Shown: positions 1-5,825, counted from the first letter of the stretch. The stretch is DNA of 17,468 bases from Rhodobacteraceae bacterium UBA3069 (GCA_002366795.1 DFBX01000105.1:1-17468); one strand, 5' to 3'. Notes: generated from the letters alone by a model not told the origin. Translations and numbers: made by a program.

Positions 1-261
1 CTCTCGGCGATGCCAACGCATCGCCTGCCGGGCAGCGGGTCGAACGTTTCAACGGGCGCATCGAGGACGTCTTGCAAAGCCACCACTTCCGATCCGGCAA
101 GGAGCTGGAAACCACGCTGCACCGCTATGTCTGGCTCTACAACCAGCAGCTTCCGCAATCAGCCTTGGGCAGCAAGCCGCCCTTGCAGGCGATGAAGGAT
201 TGGCACAAACTCAAACCGGAGTTGTTCAAAAAACAGCCATACTACCTGCCGGGATGTGACA
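1..261 (+). mobile_element. Right end of an IS481-family insertion sequence (partial)
   Basis: The window opens inside an insertion sequence whose left part lies upstream. The transposase 3' end is visible, and the bases around 251-261 read GGGATGTGACA. The reverse complement begins TGTCACATCC, which fits the TGT...ACA ends usual for IS481 elements. On that reading the element ends at 261 and the transposase stop codon (264-266) is in flanking DNA. The exact end and any target duplication cannot be confirmed because the left end is not in the window. Confidence 0.6.
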
Positions 262-266
262 ACTAA
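3..266 (+). CDS. IS481-family transposase, C-terminal part (partial at 5' edge)
   Basis: This open frame enters from the window edge and codes for the last 87 residues of an integrase-core (DDE) transposase. It holds the VERFNGRI segment, whose Glu matches the third catalytic residue of the DDE triad. The LYNQQLPQSALGSK and LFKKQPYYLPGCD blocks that follow are typical of the C-terminus of IS481-family transposases. The protein would cut and join the element's ends during transposition. The first dozen residues before VERF fit the family pattern less well, so a small indel or degradation near the edge is possible. The final Asn and the stop codon seem to lie beyond the element's end. Whether the whole gene is intact cannot be judged. 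Confidence 0.75.
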   Translation, partial: LGDANASPAGQRVERFNGRIEDVLQSHHFRSGKELETTLHRYVWLYNQQLPQSALGSKPPLQAMKDWHKLKPELFKKQPYYLPGCDN

Positions 267-399
267 CGAATACTTGCAGCGCGAACTACCTGATTTACTC
301 GAGGCATACAGGCCGTTTTTGGATTCTGAAGGCGTAACCGACGAAGATGCCGACCAGATGGCGAATGCGCAGGAAAACGGCACAGAGGGCGACAAATGA
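262..399 (+). pseudogene. 3' remnant of a gene truncated by the IS (putative XRE/antitoxin-type partner of ImmA)
   Basis: Immediately after the presumed IS end, a frame with no stop runs 45 codons to TGA at 397-399. It codes for an acidic tail (TNEYLQRELPDLLEAYRP, then a Glu/Asp-rich end). The TGA overlaps the ATG of the next gene (ATGA at 396-399), the arrangement expected for two genes of one operon. ImmA/IrrE peptidases are often encoded just downstream of an XRE-type helix-turn-helix repressor, so the missing 5' part may have been such a regulator. No HTH survives here, so that identity is inference from position alone. The remnant has no start codon of its own in a sensible place. Confidence 0.5.
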
Positions 400-887
400 A
401 ACTTTCTGACCAATGGGAAATTCTGAACGACGTCCGCAGAACCTTGCCTGTGCCGGTCAAGAGATTGCCCGCGATGCTCGGCATTAAGCTTCACCCCGCG
501 TTTCTCGGGGATGGCATATCGGGAATGCTGGAAAAGTCAGGGGATACTTTTCTCTTGACCGTGAACGCGACCGAACCTGACACTCGGCAGCGGTTCACTC
601 TGGCACATGAACTTGGCCACTACATGCTTCATCGCCATTTGGTTGGGGATGGCCTCGATGACGACCGCGCATACCGCAGCACAGAAGTCGGGAAATATCA
701 CAATACACTGATAGGCCCGAGGGAGGAAACTGAGGCCAATAGGTTTGCCGCCAATCTTCTCATGCCACGTGAAGCAATCAAGCGAGAATGGGCGAAGGAT
801 GGAATGACTGTTCACCAAATGGCGCAGATGTTTGGTGTGTCTGAACACTCGATGTCGATCCGCGTTGGCGTTCCTTACGGTGGCTAG
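396..887 (+). CDS. ImmA/IrrE family zinc metallopeptidase
   Basis: A 163-residue protein with the gluzincin signature HELGH at residues 71-75 (two zinc-ligand His and the catalytic Glu). The downstream block ETEANRFAANLLMP (111-124) supplies a likely third ligand, Glu113. This matches the ImmA/IrrE (COG2856) peptidases, which typically cleave a partner repressor and so relieve repression of mobile elements or stress genes. The length is normal for single-domain members. The start is ATG 396, preceded by GAGGG at a workable distance, and it overlaps the stop of the truncated upstream frame. The gene has more A/T in the third position than the chromosomal genes to its right (hand-counted 60-base blocks give about 50-57% GC). 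This suggests it arrived by transfer. With its partner cut by the IS, it may be an orphan. Confidence 0.88.
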   Translation: MKLSDQWEILNDVRRTLPVPVKRLPAMLGIKLHPAFLGDGISGMLEKSGDTFLLTVNATEPDTRQRFTLAHELGHYMLHRHLVGDGLDDDRAYRSTEVGKYHNTLIGPREETEANRFAANLLMPREAIKREWAKDGMTVHQMAQMFGVSEHSMSIRVGVPYGG

Positions 888-982
888 CTAAATATATAGG
901 CCCCAAAAATAAAATGATCCTCAATCAAAAAAATTTGGTCCGGTCCACTGCCCCGGCCAAACGCGCAAGGCTCCGAAACGGG

Positions 983-1417
983 TCAACTGCCCTCGCTACC
1001 TTGTTCCCCCTCAGCCAGAACTACAAGAAACTCCGCCAACCGCTTTTGCTGACCGGGGCGCAGTGGTGCTAGGAACGCCGCTTCTGCTCGCATCACGGCC
1101 TCACGCGCCTCGGCCTCCAGCCCCCGCGCCTTTGCGGTCAGGTGGATATGGCGGATGCGTCCGTCATGCGCGGCCTTGCGCCGCTCGATCAGCCCGTCGC
1201 GTTCCATCCGCGCCAGCGTGTTCGCCATGGTCGCCTGCTCTACCTGCAAGGCTGCGACCAGCGCCGCCTGCGTCTTTCCGTCCTGCGACCACAACTGCTG
1301 CAACGCTGGCAACTGTCCGGGCGTCAAACCAAGCGGTTTAAGCTGTTCTTGCAAGATCGCTGCATAGCTGCGGGCAAGCTGTTGGATCAAAGGTGCAATC
1401 TGCGTGTCCTCGGTCAT
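983..1417 (-). CDS. MarR family transcriptional regulator
   Basis: A 144-residue winged-helix protein. The segment LTPGQLPALQQLWSQDGKTQAA leads into a recognition helix region (QVEQATMANTLARMERDGLIERR). A wing rich in Asp/Arg follows (DGRIRHIHLT), ending in the C-terminal dimerisation helices usual for MarR proteins. I chose the ATG at 1415-1417 because AGGAGG precedes it by a few bases. The frame stays open to a TTG at 1477, but those 20 codons cover the likely promoter. There is no cysteine, so an OhrR-type thiol switch is unlikely and the effector is unknown. A short dyad in front of the gene (1453-1464) could be its own operator. It lies next to a peroxiredoxin gene, but a terminator separates the two. 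Confidence 0.88.
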   Translation of the reverse strand: MTEDTQIAPLIQQLARSYAAILQEQLKPLGLTPGQLPALQQLWSQDGKTQAALVAALQVEQATMANTLARMERDGLIERRKAAHDGRIRHIHLTAKARGLEAEAREAVMRAEAAFLAPLRPGQQKRLAEFLVVLAEGEQGSEGS

Positions 1418-1452
1418 CTGGGCGTCCTCCTGCGGCGAAGGGTACCATTTCC

Positions 1453-1464
1453 ATAGCGCCCTAT
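1453..1464. promoter_or_regulatory. Short dyad upstream of marR, possible operator
   Basis: ATAG-CGCC-CTAT is a perfect 4+4 inverted repeat lying 36-47 bases upstream of the marR start. MarR proteins commonly bind small dyads at their own promoters. The arms are short enough to occur by chance, so this is only a candidate. Confidence 0.25.
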
Positions 1465-1475
1465 ACAACATGCAC

Positions 1476-1501
1476 AAAAAGGGGGCCGCTAAGCCCCCTT
1501 T
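1476..1501 (-). terminator. Rho-independent terminator of the peroxiredoxin gene
   Basis: The arms AAAGGGGGC (1478-1486) and GCCCCCTTT (1493-1501) pair perfectly around a six-base loop. Read on the minus strand the stem ends in TTTTTGTG. It lies 18 bases beyond the peroxiredoxin stop and about 60 bases upstream of the marR start, so it insulates marR from read-through. Confidence 0.8.
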
Positions 1502-1519
1502 CCCTTGGGTCGAACAAGA

Positions 1520-2008
1520 TCAGATTTCAGCCAGCAGCGCCTCGCCACCGGAAATCTCGCAGGTTCCGGGGCTTTCCTCGGGGTGGAACACCTTGACCAC
1601 GCCATCCTCAACATACATCGCGTAGCGCTTGGACCGGCCCATCAGGCCCACGGGCGGCGCGTCGAAATCCATGCCCAATGCCTTGGTGAATGCGCCCGTG
1701 CCATCGGACAGCATGGTGATCCCTGCCTCGGTCGCGCCGGTCTCCTCGCCCCAGGCCTTCATCACGAACGGGTCATTCACCGAAATGCAGATGATCTCGT
1801 CCACGCCCTTGGCCTTGAACGCATCCTTGGTGCGGATAAAGCTGGGCACATGGGCCGAATGACAGGTCGGCGTATAGGCCCCGGGCACGGCAAAAACCGC
1901 CAGCTTGCGCCCCGCTGTCAGCTCCGACACCTTGACCGCTTCGGGACCAGTGCCCCCCAGTTTAACCAGTTCGCCCTCGGGCAGATTGTCGCCTTGCGTA
2001 ATCGCCAT
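1520..2008 (-). CDS. Peroxiredoxin, Prx5 (atypical 2-Cys) type
   Basis: A 162-residue thiol peroxidase. The active-site block VPGAYTPTCHSAHVP puts the peroxidatic cysteine at residue 49, in the PxxxTxxC form of the Prx5/AhpE-like redoxin family. A second cysteine at 150 (ESPGTCEISGGEALL) lies where Prx5 enzymes carry their resolving cysteine, so an intramolecular disulphide is plausible. Cys74 is a further cysteine. The enzyme would reduce hydrogen peroxide and organic hydroperoxides in the cytoplasm using thioredoxin, glutathione or glutaredoxin. The start is ATG 2008, with AAAGGGACG upstream on the minus strand. The gene faces away from a flavoprotein reductase gene and shares a 96-base intergenic region with it. 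A strong terminator follows the gene. Confidence 0.92.
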   Translation of the reverse strand: MAITQGDNLPEGELVKLGGTGPEAVKVSELTAGRKLAVFAVPGAYTPTCHSAHVPSFIRTKDAFKAKGVDEIICISVNDPFVMKAWGEETGATEAGITMLSDGTGAFTKALGMDFDAPPVGLMGRSKRYAMYVEDGVVKVFHPEESPGTCEISGGEALLAEI

Positions 2009-2051
2009 TTACGTCCCTTTCTTCGTGACATTTGCGTTTTCCGTGCAGGAC

Positions 2052-2079
2052 GATATAGGCTCCGCGCAACATCGAACAA
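2052..2079 (-). promoter_or_regulatory. Candidate sigma-70-type promoter for the peroxiredoxin gene
   Basis: On the minus strand, TTGTTC (2074-2079) and TATATC (2052-2057) are 16 bases apart, upstream of the peroxiredoxin start. The -10 box matches the consensus at four of six positions and the -35 box at three. The -35 box lies inside the palindrome at 2075-2090. Confidence 0.35.
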
Positions 2080-2090
2080 ATGAATTTGTT
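2075..2090. promoter_or_regulatory. Perfect palindrome between divergent peroxiredoxin and reductase genes, putative operator
   Basis: AACAAAT-GA-ATTTGTT has 7-base arms that pair without mismatch. It overlaps the candidate -35 box of the peroxiredoxin gene and ends 14 bases before the ATG of the reductase gene, so a bound protein could affect both genes. The binding protein is unknown. Confidence 0.45.
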
Positions 2091-2104
2091 GCAAAGGCAC
2101 GGAC

Positions 2105-3313
2105 ATGGAAAAAATTGTCGTCATCGGGGCAGGTCAGGCGGGCAGCTCCCTAGTCGCAAAACTTCGGAATTCCGGCTTCGAAGGTGCCATTACCCTGATC
2201 GGAGAAGAGCCGGTCCCGCCCTATCAGCGCCCGCCGCTGTCAAAGAAATACCTGCTGGGCGAGATCGAGCTGGAGCGCCTGTTCCTGCGCCCCGAAAGTT
2301 TCTACGCCGAGAACGGGATCGACCTGCATCTGTCCCAAACCGCCGTGTCCATCGACCGTGCGGCGCGAAAGGTCACGGCCGATGGCGCGATCTATGATTA
2401 CGACCACCTGGTGCTGGCCACCGGATCGGTCCCGCGCCAGCTGCCCGCCGCGATCGGCGGCGATCTGGGCAATGTCTTTACCATGCGCGGCCTGAAAGAC
2501 GCCGACGCCATGGCCCCCCAATTCAGCGCAGGCCGCAACCTGCTGGTGGTCGGCGGCGGCTACATCGGGTTGGAGGCCGCGGCCGTCGCGGCAAAAAAGG
2601 GCCTGCATGTCACGCTGGTGGAAATGGCCGACCGCATCCTGCAACGCGTCGCCTCGCCCGAAACCTCGAATTATTTCCGCGAATTGCACAACCGACACGG
2701 CGTGAACATCATGGAACGCGCGGGGCTCGACTGCCTGATCGGCAGCACTAATGTCGAAGCCGCGCGTCTGGCGGACGGTACCGAACTTCCCGTCGATTTC
2801 GCCATCGTCGGCATCGGCATCACCCCCGCCACCGATCTGGCCGAAGCGGCCGGCCTGACCATCGATAATGGCATCGCCGTGGACGCACAGGGGCGCACCA
2901 GTGACCCGCATATCTGGGCCGCGGGCGATTGCGCCAGTTTCCCGCATGACGGTGGGCGGCTGCGGCTGGAATCCGTGCCCAACGCCATCGACATGGCCGA
3001 ATGCGTGGCCGAAAACATCATGGGCGCGGGCAAGACCTATGTGCCGCAGCCATGGTTCTGGTCCGACCAATACGATGTGAAACTACAAATTGCAGGGCTG
3101 AACGCCGGGTATACCCAAGTTGTCACCCGCAAGGGCGACAAGGAAGGCGCGGCCTCCTTCTGGTATTTCAAGGGTGAACGCTTGCTGGCCGTGGATGCCG
3201 CCAACGATCCGCGCGCCTACATGATCGGCAAGCGCCTGATCGACGCGGGCAAAACCTGCGACCCTGATGTCATCACCAATCCCGAAATCGACCTGAAATC
3301 CCTGCTGAAATGA
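2105..3313 (+). CDS. FAD/NAD(P)-dependent ferredoxin (rubredoxin) reductase-like oxidoreductase
   Basis: A 402-residue two-dinucleotide-domain flavoprotein. It has an N-terminal FAD-binding motif (VVIGAGQAGSS, 5-15), an ATGS turn at 105-108, a central NAD(P)H-binding motif (VVGGGYIGLE, 148-157), the second FAD-contacting motif AAGDCA (272-277), and a C-terminal domain with WFWSDQYDVKLQIAG (317-331). This order is that of putidaredoxin/rhodocoxin reductase and related ferredoxin-NAD(P) reductases, which pass electrons from NAD(P)H to a small iron-sulphur partner. No ferredoxin or P450 gene is nearby, so the partner is unknown. The start is ATG 2105 with AAAGG upstream. The stop overlaps the start of rsmD (ATGA at 3310-3313), implying translational coupling. 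The length is normal and no catalytic segment is missing. Confidence 0.9.
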   Translation: MEKIVVIGAGQAGSSLVAKLRNSGFEGAITLIGEEPVPPYQRPPLSKKYLLGEIELERLFLRPESFYAENGIDLHLSQTAVSIDRAARKVTADGAIYDYDHLVLATGSVPRQLPAAIGGDLGNVFTMRGLKDADAMAPQFSAGRNLLVVGGGYIGLEAAAVAAKKGLHVTLVEMADRILQRVASPETSNYFRELHNRHGVNIMERAGLDCLIGSTNVEAARLADGTELPVDFAIVGIGITPATDLAEAAGLTIDNGIAVDAQGRTSDPHIWAAGDCASFPHDGGRLRLESVPNAIDMAECVAENIMGAGKTYVPQPWFWSDQYDVKLQIAGLNAGYTQVVTRKGDKEGAASFWYFKGERLLAVDAANDPRAYMIGKRLIDAGKTCDPDVITNPEIDLKSLLK

Positions 3314-3870
3314 GGATCATCGCCGGCGATTTTCGCGGTCGTTCCCTGACCTCTGTAGGCAAGGGTGACGAGGGCGCGCACCTGCGCCCGACCACTGATC
3401 GCACCCGCGAAAGCCTGTTCAACATGCTGGAAGGTGGCCGTTTCGGCGACCCCATCGAAAACGCCCAAGTGCTGGACCTTTTCTCAGGCACCGGCGCGCT
3501 GTCTTTTGAATCGCTGTCGCGCGGAGCCACCCATGCCACGCTGGTCGATGACGGGCGCACGGCGCTTGGCCTGATCCGCGCGAATATCAAGCTGCTAGGA
3601 GTGGCGGACCGCAGCACGGTTATCAAACGCGATGCCCGCCGTTTGCCACCCTGCACCAGCACGCCCGCCACGCTGGTCTTCCTTGACCCGCCCTATGGCA
3701 AGGATATGGGCGCGCCTGCCTTGCTGAACGCCCGCGCGGGGGGCTGGATCGCACCAAGAGCCTTGATCGTATGGGAGGAAAGCAGCCAACAACCCGCGCC
3801 TGATGGGTTTACCTTCCTTGATGCACGCAAATATGGCGACACGACCGTCACCCTGCTGGAAGCCGAATGA
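3310..3870 (+). CDS. rsmD: 16S rRNA (guanine(966)-N(2))-methyltransferase RsmD
   Basis: A 186-residue class I SAM-dependent methyltransferase. It begins MRIIAGDFRGRSL, has the R-P-T-T/R-T-R-E-S-L-F-N block (26-38) of the RsmD family, the SAM-binding motif VLDLFSGTGALSFE (54-67), and the catalytic DPPYG (126-130). RsmD methylates G966 of 16S rRNA during 30S assembly. The ATG overlaps the stop of the upstream flavoprotein gene, so the start is well fixed and the pair are co-transcribed. The coupling with a reductase has no obvious functional reason. A GC-rich hairpin lies five bases after the stop. Confidence 0.92.
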   Translation: MRIIAGDFRGRSLTSVGKGDEGAHLRPTTDRTRESLFNMLEGGRFGDPIENAQVLDLFSGTGALSFESLSRGATHATLVDDGRTALGLIRANIKLLGVADRSTVIKRDARRLPPCTSTPATLVFLDPPYGKDMGAPALLNARAGGWIAPRALIVWEESSQQPAPDGFTFLDARKYGDTTVTLLEAE

Positions 3871-3874
3871 ACCC

Positions 3875-3902
3875 TCCCGCCCCCGCGTATCAGGGGGCGG
3901 GA
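3875..3902. terminator. GC-rich hairpin between convergent rsmD and TRAP binding-protein genes
   Basis: TCCCGCCCCC (3875-3884) pairs perfectly with GGGGGCGGGA (3893-3902) around an 8-base loop. It sits between two convergent stops and could end transcription from both sides. There is no clear T-run on either strand, so it is not a textbook intrinsic terminator. Confidence 0.55.
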
Positions 3903-3917
3903 CAATGCAAACCCGGA

Positions 3918-4961
3918 TCAACCTTCAGGTTTCACCTGCGCCTCGGCTGCGGCAACAAAGGCGCGCGCGTCCTCGACAAGCGCCTGACCGTCCAGCCCCT
4001 TGGCCGTGGCTTCGGCGATCCATTCGGCGGTCACGTCATCGCCCAAGGCCATGATTCGCGCGGTTTCGGCCTCGCTGATCAACCCCGCAACGTTGTCCGA
4101 CGCCTCCAGCACGTTCTTGCCATCGGCATCGCCAGTGTCATGCGCGCGCCCCGCCCAAGCCGCCGCCATCGCACCGGAATTGGCGTCGATCACCGCTTTC
4201 AGGTCATCCGGCAGGCTGTTGTATTTGTCCTTGTTCATCGCCCAGATGAAATAAAGGTTATACAGCGAATGATCGCCCGACACGTCAGTGTTGCTGTCGG
4301 TCAGTTCCTCCAGCTTCAGCGACGGCGCCATTTCATAGGTGATCACCCCGCCATCCACGACACCCTTTGAAACGGCCTCGGGAAAGGCCGGCACGGGCAG
4401 GCCAACCGGCGTCGCCCCCAGCTTTTTCAAAAGCATCGTGGCAGGGCGCGACGGGCCGCGCAGCTTCAGCCCCTCGAAATCCTCGACGGTTTCAACCGGC
4501 GCACCCTTCTTATAGACGATGCCGCGCCCATGCATATGGGCCGCGATCAACTGCACATCGGCGAAATCGTCGGCAAGATATTTCTGGGTAAACTCCCATG
4601 CCGCGATACTGGCCGCCTCGCCGGATTTCGGCATCATGAAGGGCAGTTCCAGCGCCTCCGCCTCGGGGAAGCGGCCAGGCTGATAGCCGGGAATGACCCA
4701 GCCGCCATCGATCACGCCATCACGGATCATGTCATACTGGTCGGGCGCACGGCCCCCCAACTGCATCAACGGATAGATTTCCACCTTGATCCGGCCGGCC
4801 GAGTCCGCCTCGACCTTCTCGGCCCATGGCTCGATGAAATAGCGCGGGTTGGCCGAATTGGGCGAAACGAAATGCTGCAAGCGGATCGTCACCTCTTGCG
4901 CAATCGCGCCAGTTGCCGTCAGGGCGAGCATTGCCACACCTGCGAAAAGGGCCTTTTTCAT
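3918..4961 (-). CDS. TRAP transporter substrate-binding protein, DctP family (orphan)
   Basis: A 347-residue secreted protein. It has a Lys-Lys N-terminus, a hydrophobic core and an AIA|QE cleavage site near residues 21-22, giving a Sec signal peptide to the periplasm. The mature part has DctP-family features: PLMQLGGRAPDQYDMIRDG (64-82), ELPFM (105-109), and GLKLRGPS (164-171), in which Arg168 sits where TRAP receptors place the arginine that binds the substrate carboxylate. A carboxylic acid ligand is likely but not identifiable. AAGGGAGG lies just upstream of the ATG. TRAP systems need DctQ and DctM membrane subunits. Neither is adjacent: rsmD converges on one side and queF diverges on the other. 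The protein therefore must use subunits encoded elsewhere or have another role. Confidence 0.92.
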   Translation of the reverse strand: MKKALFAGVAMLALTATGAIAQEVTIRLQHFVSPNSANPRYFIEPWAEKVEADSAGRIKVEIYPLMQLGGRAPDQYDMIRDGVIDGGWVIPGYQPGRFPEAEALELPFMMPKSGEAASIAAWEFTQKYLADDFADVQLIAAHMHGRGIVYKKGAPVETVEDFEGLKLRGPSRPATMLLKKLGATPVGLPVPAFPEAVSKGVVDGGVITYEMAPSLKLEELTDSNTDVSGDHSLYNLYFIWAMNKDKYNSLPDDLKAVIDANSGAMAAAWAGRAHDTGDADGKNVLEASDNVAGLISEAETARIMALGDDVTAEWIAEATAKGLDGQALVEDARAFVAAAEAQVKPEG

Positions 4962-5258
4962 GATCGGGCCTCCCTTTGATGGTCAGGGTCACATGCACCG
5001 CACCGCGGCACATGACATAGAAATATGGCCGCAATGGTTAGCCTTCAATGGCCAACCCCGCAATGCGGCATTTGCAAAATATTGCTTTTAACCATCTGAT
5101 AAAATTATTTTATTTGCATACAAACGGGAATGCGCCGCGCATATTCCCCACCCTTTCACAGCGCCTTCCCAGCTGCTAGAAGCACGGCGTTATCAACCCG
5201 CCTCCGGTCGCAGCACCCCGGTCAAAACTGCACCCGGCGCCCCATGGGAATGCGCATC
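4962..5258. other. Divergent intergenic region between dctP-type gene and queF
   Basis: These 297 bases hold no convincing gene. The part near dctP contains its ribosome-binding site and a weak hairpin (GGTTAGCC 5036-5043 with GGCCAACC 5050-5057, one G-U pair). The middle (about 5081-5124) is a sharply AT-rich patch carrying a perfect palindrome, likely promoter or operator DNA. From 5125 to 5258 the frame upstream of queF stays open but does not look like protein. I saw no match to a preQ1 riboswitch pattern, which would have been expected in front of queF in some bacteria. Confidence 0.5.
5099..5113. promoter_or_regulatory. AT-only palindrome in the dctP/queF divergent region
   Basis: ATAAAAT-T-ATTTTAT is a perfect 7+7 inverted repeat. 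It is flanked by two TTTGCA copies (5081 and 5113) and followed by TTTG-CATA-CAAA (5113-5124). In a genome of this GC content such a run is unlikely by chance and suggests an operator or promoter. The regulator is unknown. Confidence 0.35.
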
Positions 5259-5723
5259 ATGTCCGACGAAATATATTCCGGCCTGCAACAGCTGGGCCAG
5301 CCCACCACCTATCCACACAACCCCGAAGAAGCGCAGTTAGAGCGCGTGCCGAACCCGCAGAAGGGCACCCGCTACAACGTGCGTTTCACCGCACCCGAGT
5401 TCACCTCCCTCTGCCCGCTGACGGGGCAGCCCGATTTCGCGCATCTGATGATCGACTACGTGCCGGGCGACTGGCTGGTGGAAAGCAAATCGCTGAAGCT
5501 CTACCTGTTTTCCTTCCGCAATCACGGTGCCTTCCACGAGGATTGCACCGTGAGCATCGGAAAACGGCTGGTTGACCTGCTGAACCCGGAATGGCTGCGC
5601 ATCGGCGGCTACTGGTATCCGCGCGGCGGTATCCCGATCGACGTGTTCTGGGCGACGGGCGCCAAGCCTGCAGGCGCCTGGATCCCGGATCAGGACGTGC
5701 CCAGCTACCGCGGACGCGGCTGA
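5259..5723 (+). CDS. queF: NADPH-dependent 7-cyano-7-deazaguanine reductase QueF
   Basis: A 154-residue unimodular QueF of the T-fold superfamily. The catalytic Cys52 lies in FTSLCPLTGQPDF with Asp59 close by. The NADPH-binding QueF motif is ESKSLKLYL (75-83), and HEDC follows at 94-97. The enzyme reduces the nitrile of preQ0 to the amine of preQ1, the last step before queuosine precursor insertion into tRNA. I place the start at MSDEIYSG (ATG 5259), which gives the usual family length. ATGs at 5244 and 5250 are in frame and possible. The longer open frame from 5130 adds low-complexity residues not seen in the family. No other queuosine gene is nearby. Its promoter probably lies in the AT-rich patch upstream. 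Confidence 0.95.
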   Translation: MSDEIYSGLQQLGQPTTYPHNPEEAQLERVPNPQKGTRYNVRFTAPEFTSLCPLTGQPDFAHLMIDYVPGDWLVESKSLKLYLFSFRNHGAFHEDCTVSIGKRLVDLLNPEWLRIGGYWYPRGGIPIDVFWATGAKPAGAWIPDQDVPSYRGRG

Positions 5724-5727
5724 CCGT

Positions 5728-5762
5728 TTTCATTTTGCCTGAAATACTCCGGGGGGAGGCTT
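5728..5762. repeat. Intergenic repeat element, copy A
   Basis: It starts TTTCATTTTGC, then three variable bases, AAATA, the small hairpin CTCC-GGGG-GGAG, and GCTT. By my alignment it matches 14775-14809 at 27 of 35 positions. The hairpin arms differ in the two copies but still pair (CTCC/GGAG against CTTC/GAAG). It lies just after queF, between two convergent genes. Confidence 0.55.
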
Positions 5763-5825
5763 GAAAGGCCCCCGGCCTTTCAAGGTGGGGGGCGCTGCCC
5801 CCCTTCAGCCGCCGATCAGGCGGCT
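5747..5825. terminator. Array of four hairpins between convergent queF and usp genes
   Basis: In order: CTCC/GGAG (5747-5758); CTTGAAAGGC/GCCTTTCAAG (5760-5784, 10-bp perfect stem, 5-base loop); GGGGGGC/GCCCCCC (5787-5803, 3-base loop); AGCCGCC/GGCGGCT (5807-5825), which runs into the usp stop codon. The stems are perfect and fill nearly the whole gap. They probably end transcription from both sides, although no long T-run follows any of them. Confidence 0.6.

Noticed and set aside
942..992. Near-direct repeat GGTCCACTGCCC (942-953) and GGTCAACTGCCC (981-992) at the island/chromosome border
   Set aside because: Only 12 bases with one mismatch, and the second copy lies within the marR stop region. 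It is too short to call an attachment site without flank data.
2240..3070. 276-codon minus-strand open frame
   Set aside because: It is a shadow of the flavoprotein reductase gene, which carries all its cofactor motifs.
5130..5258. N-terminal extension of queF (43 extra codons from 5130)
   Set aside because: The residues are low-complexity, Arg/Ser-rich and absent from QueF proteins of this length class. The usual start MSDEIYSG lies at 5259.
5125..5258. PreQ1 riboswitch in front of queF
   Set aside because: I looked for a hairpin followed by an A-rich pseudoknot tail near the start and found none convincing.
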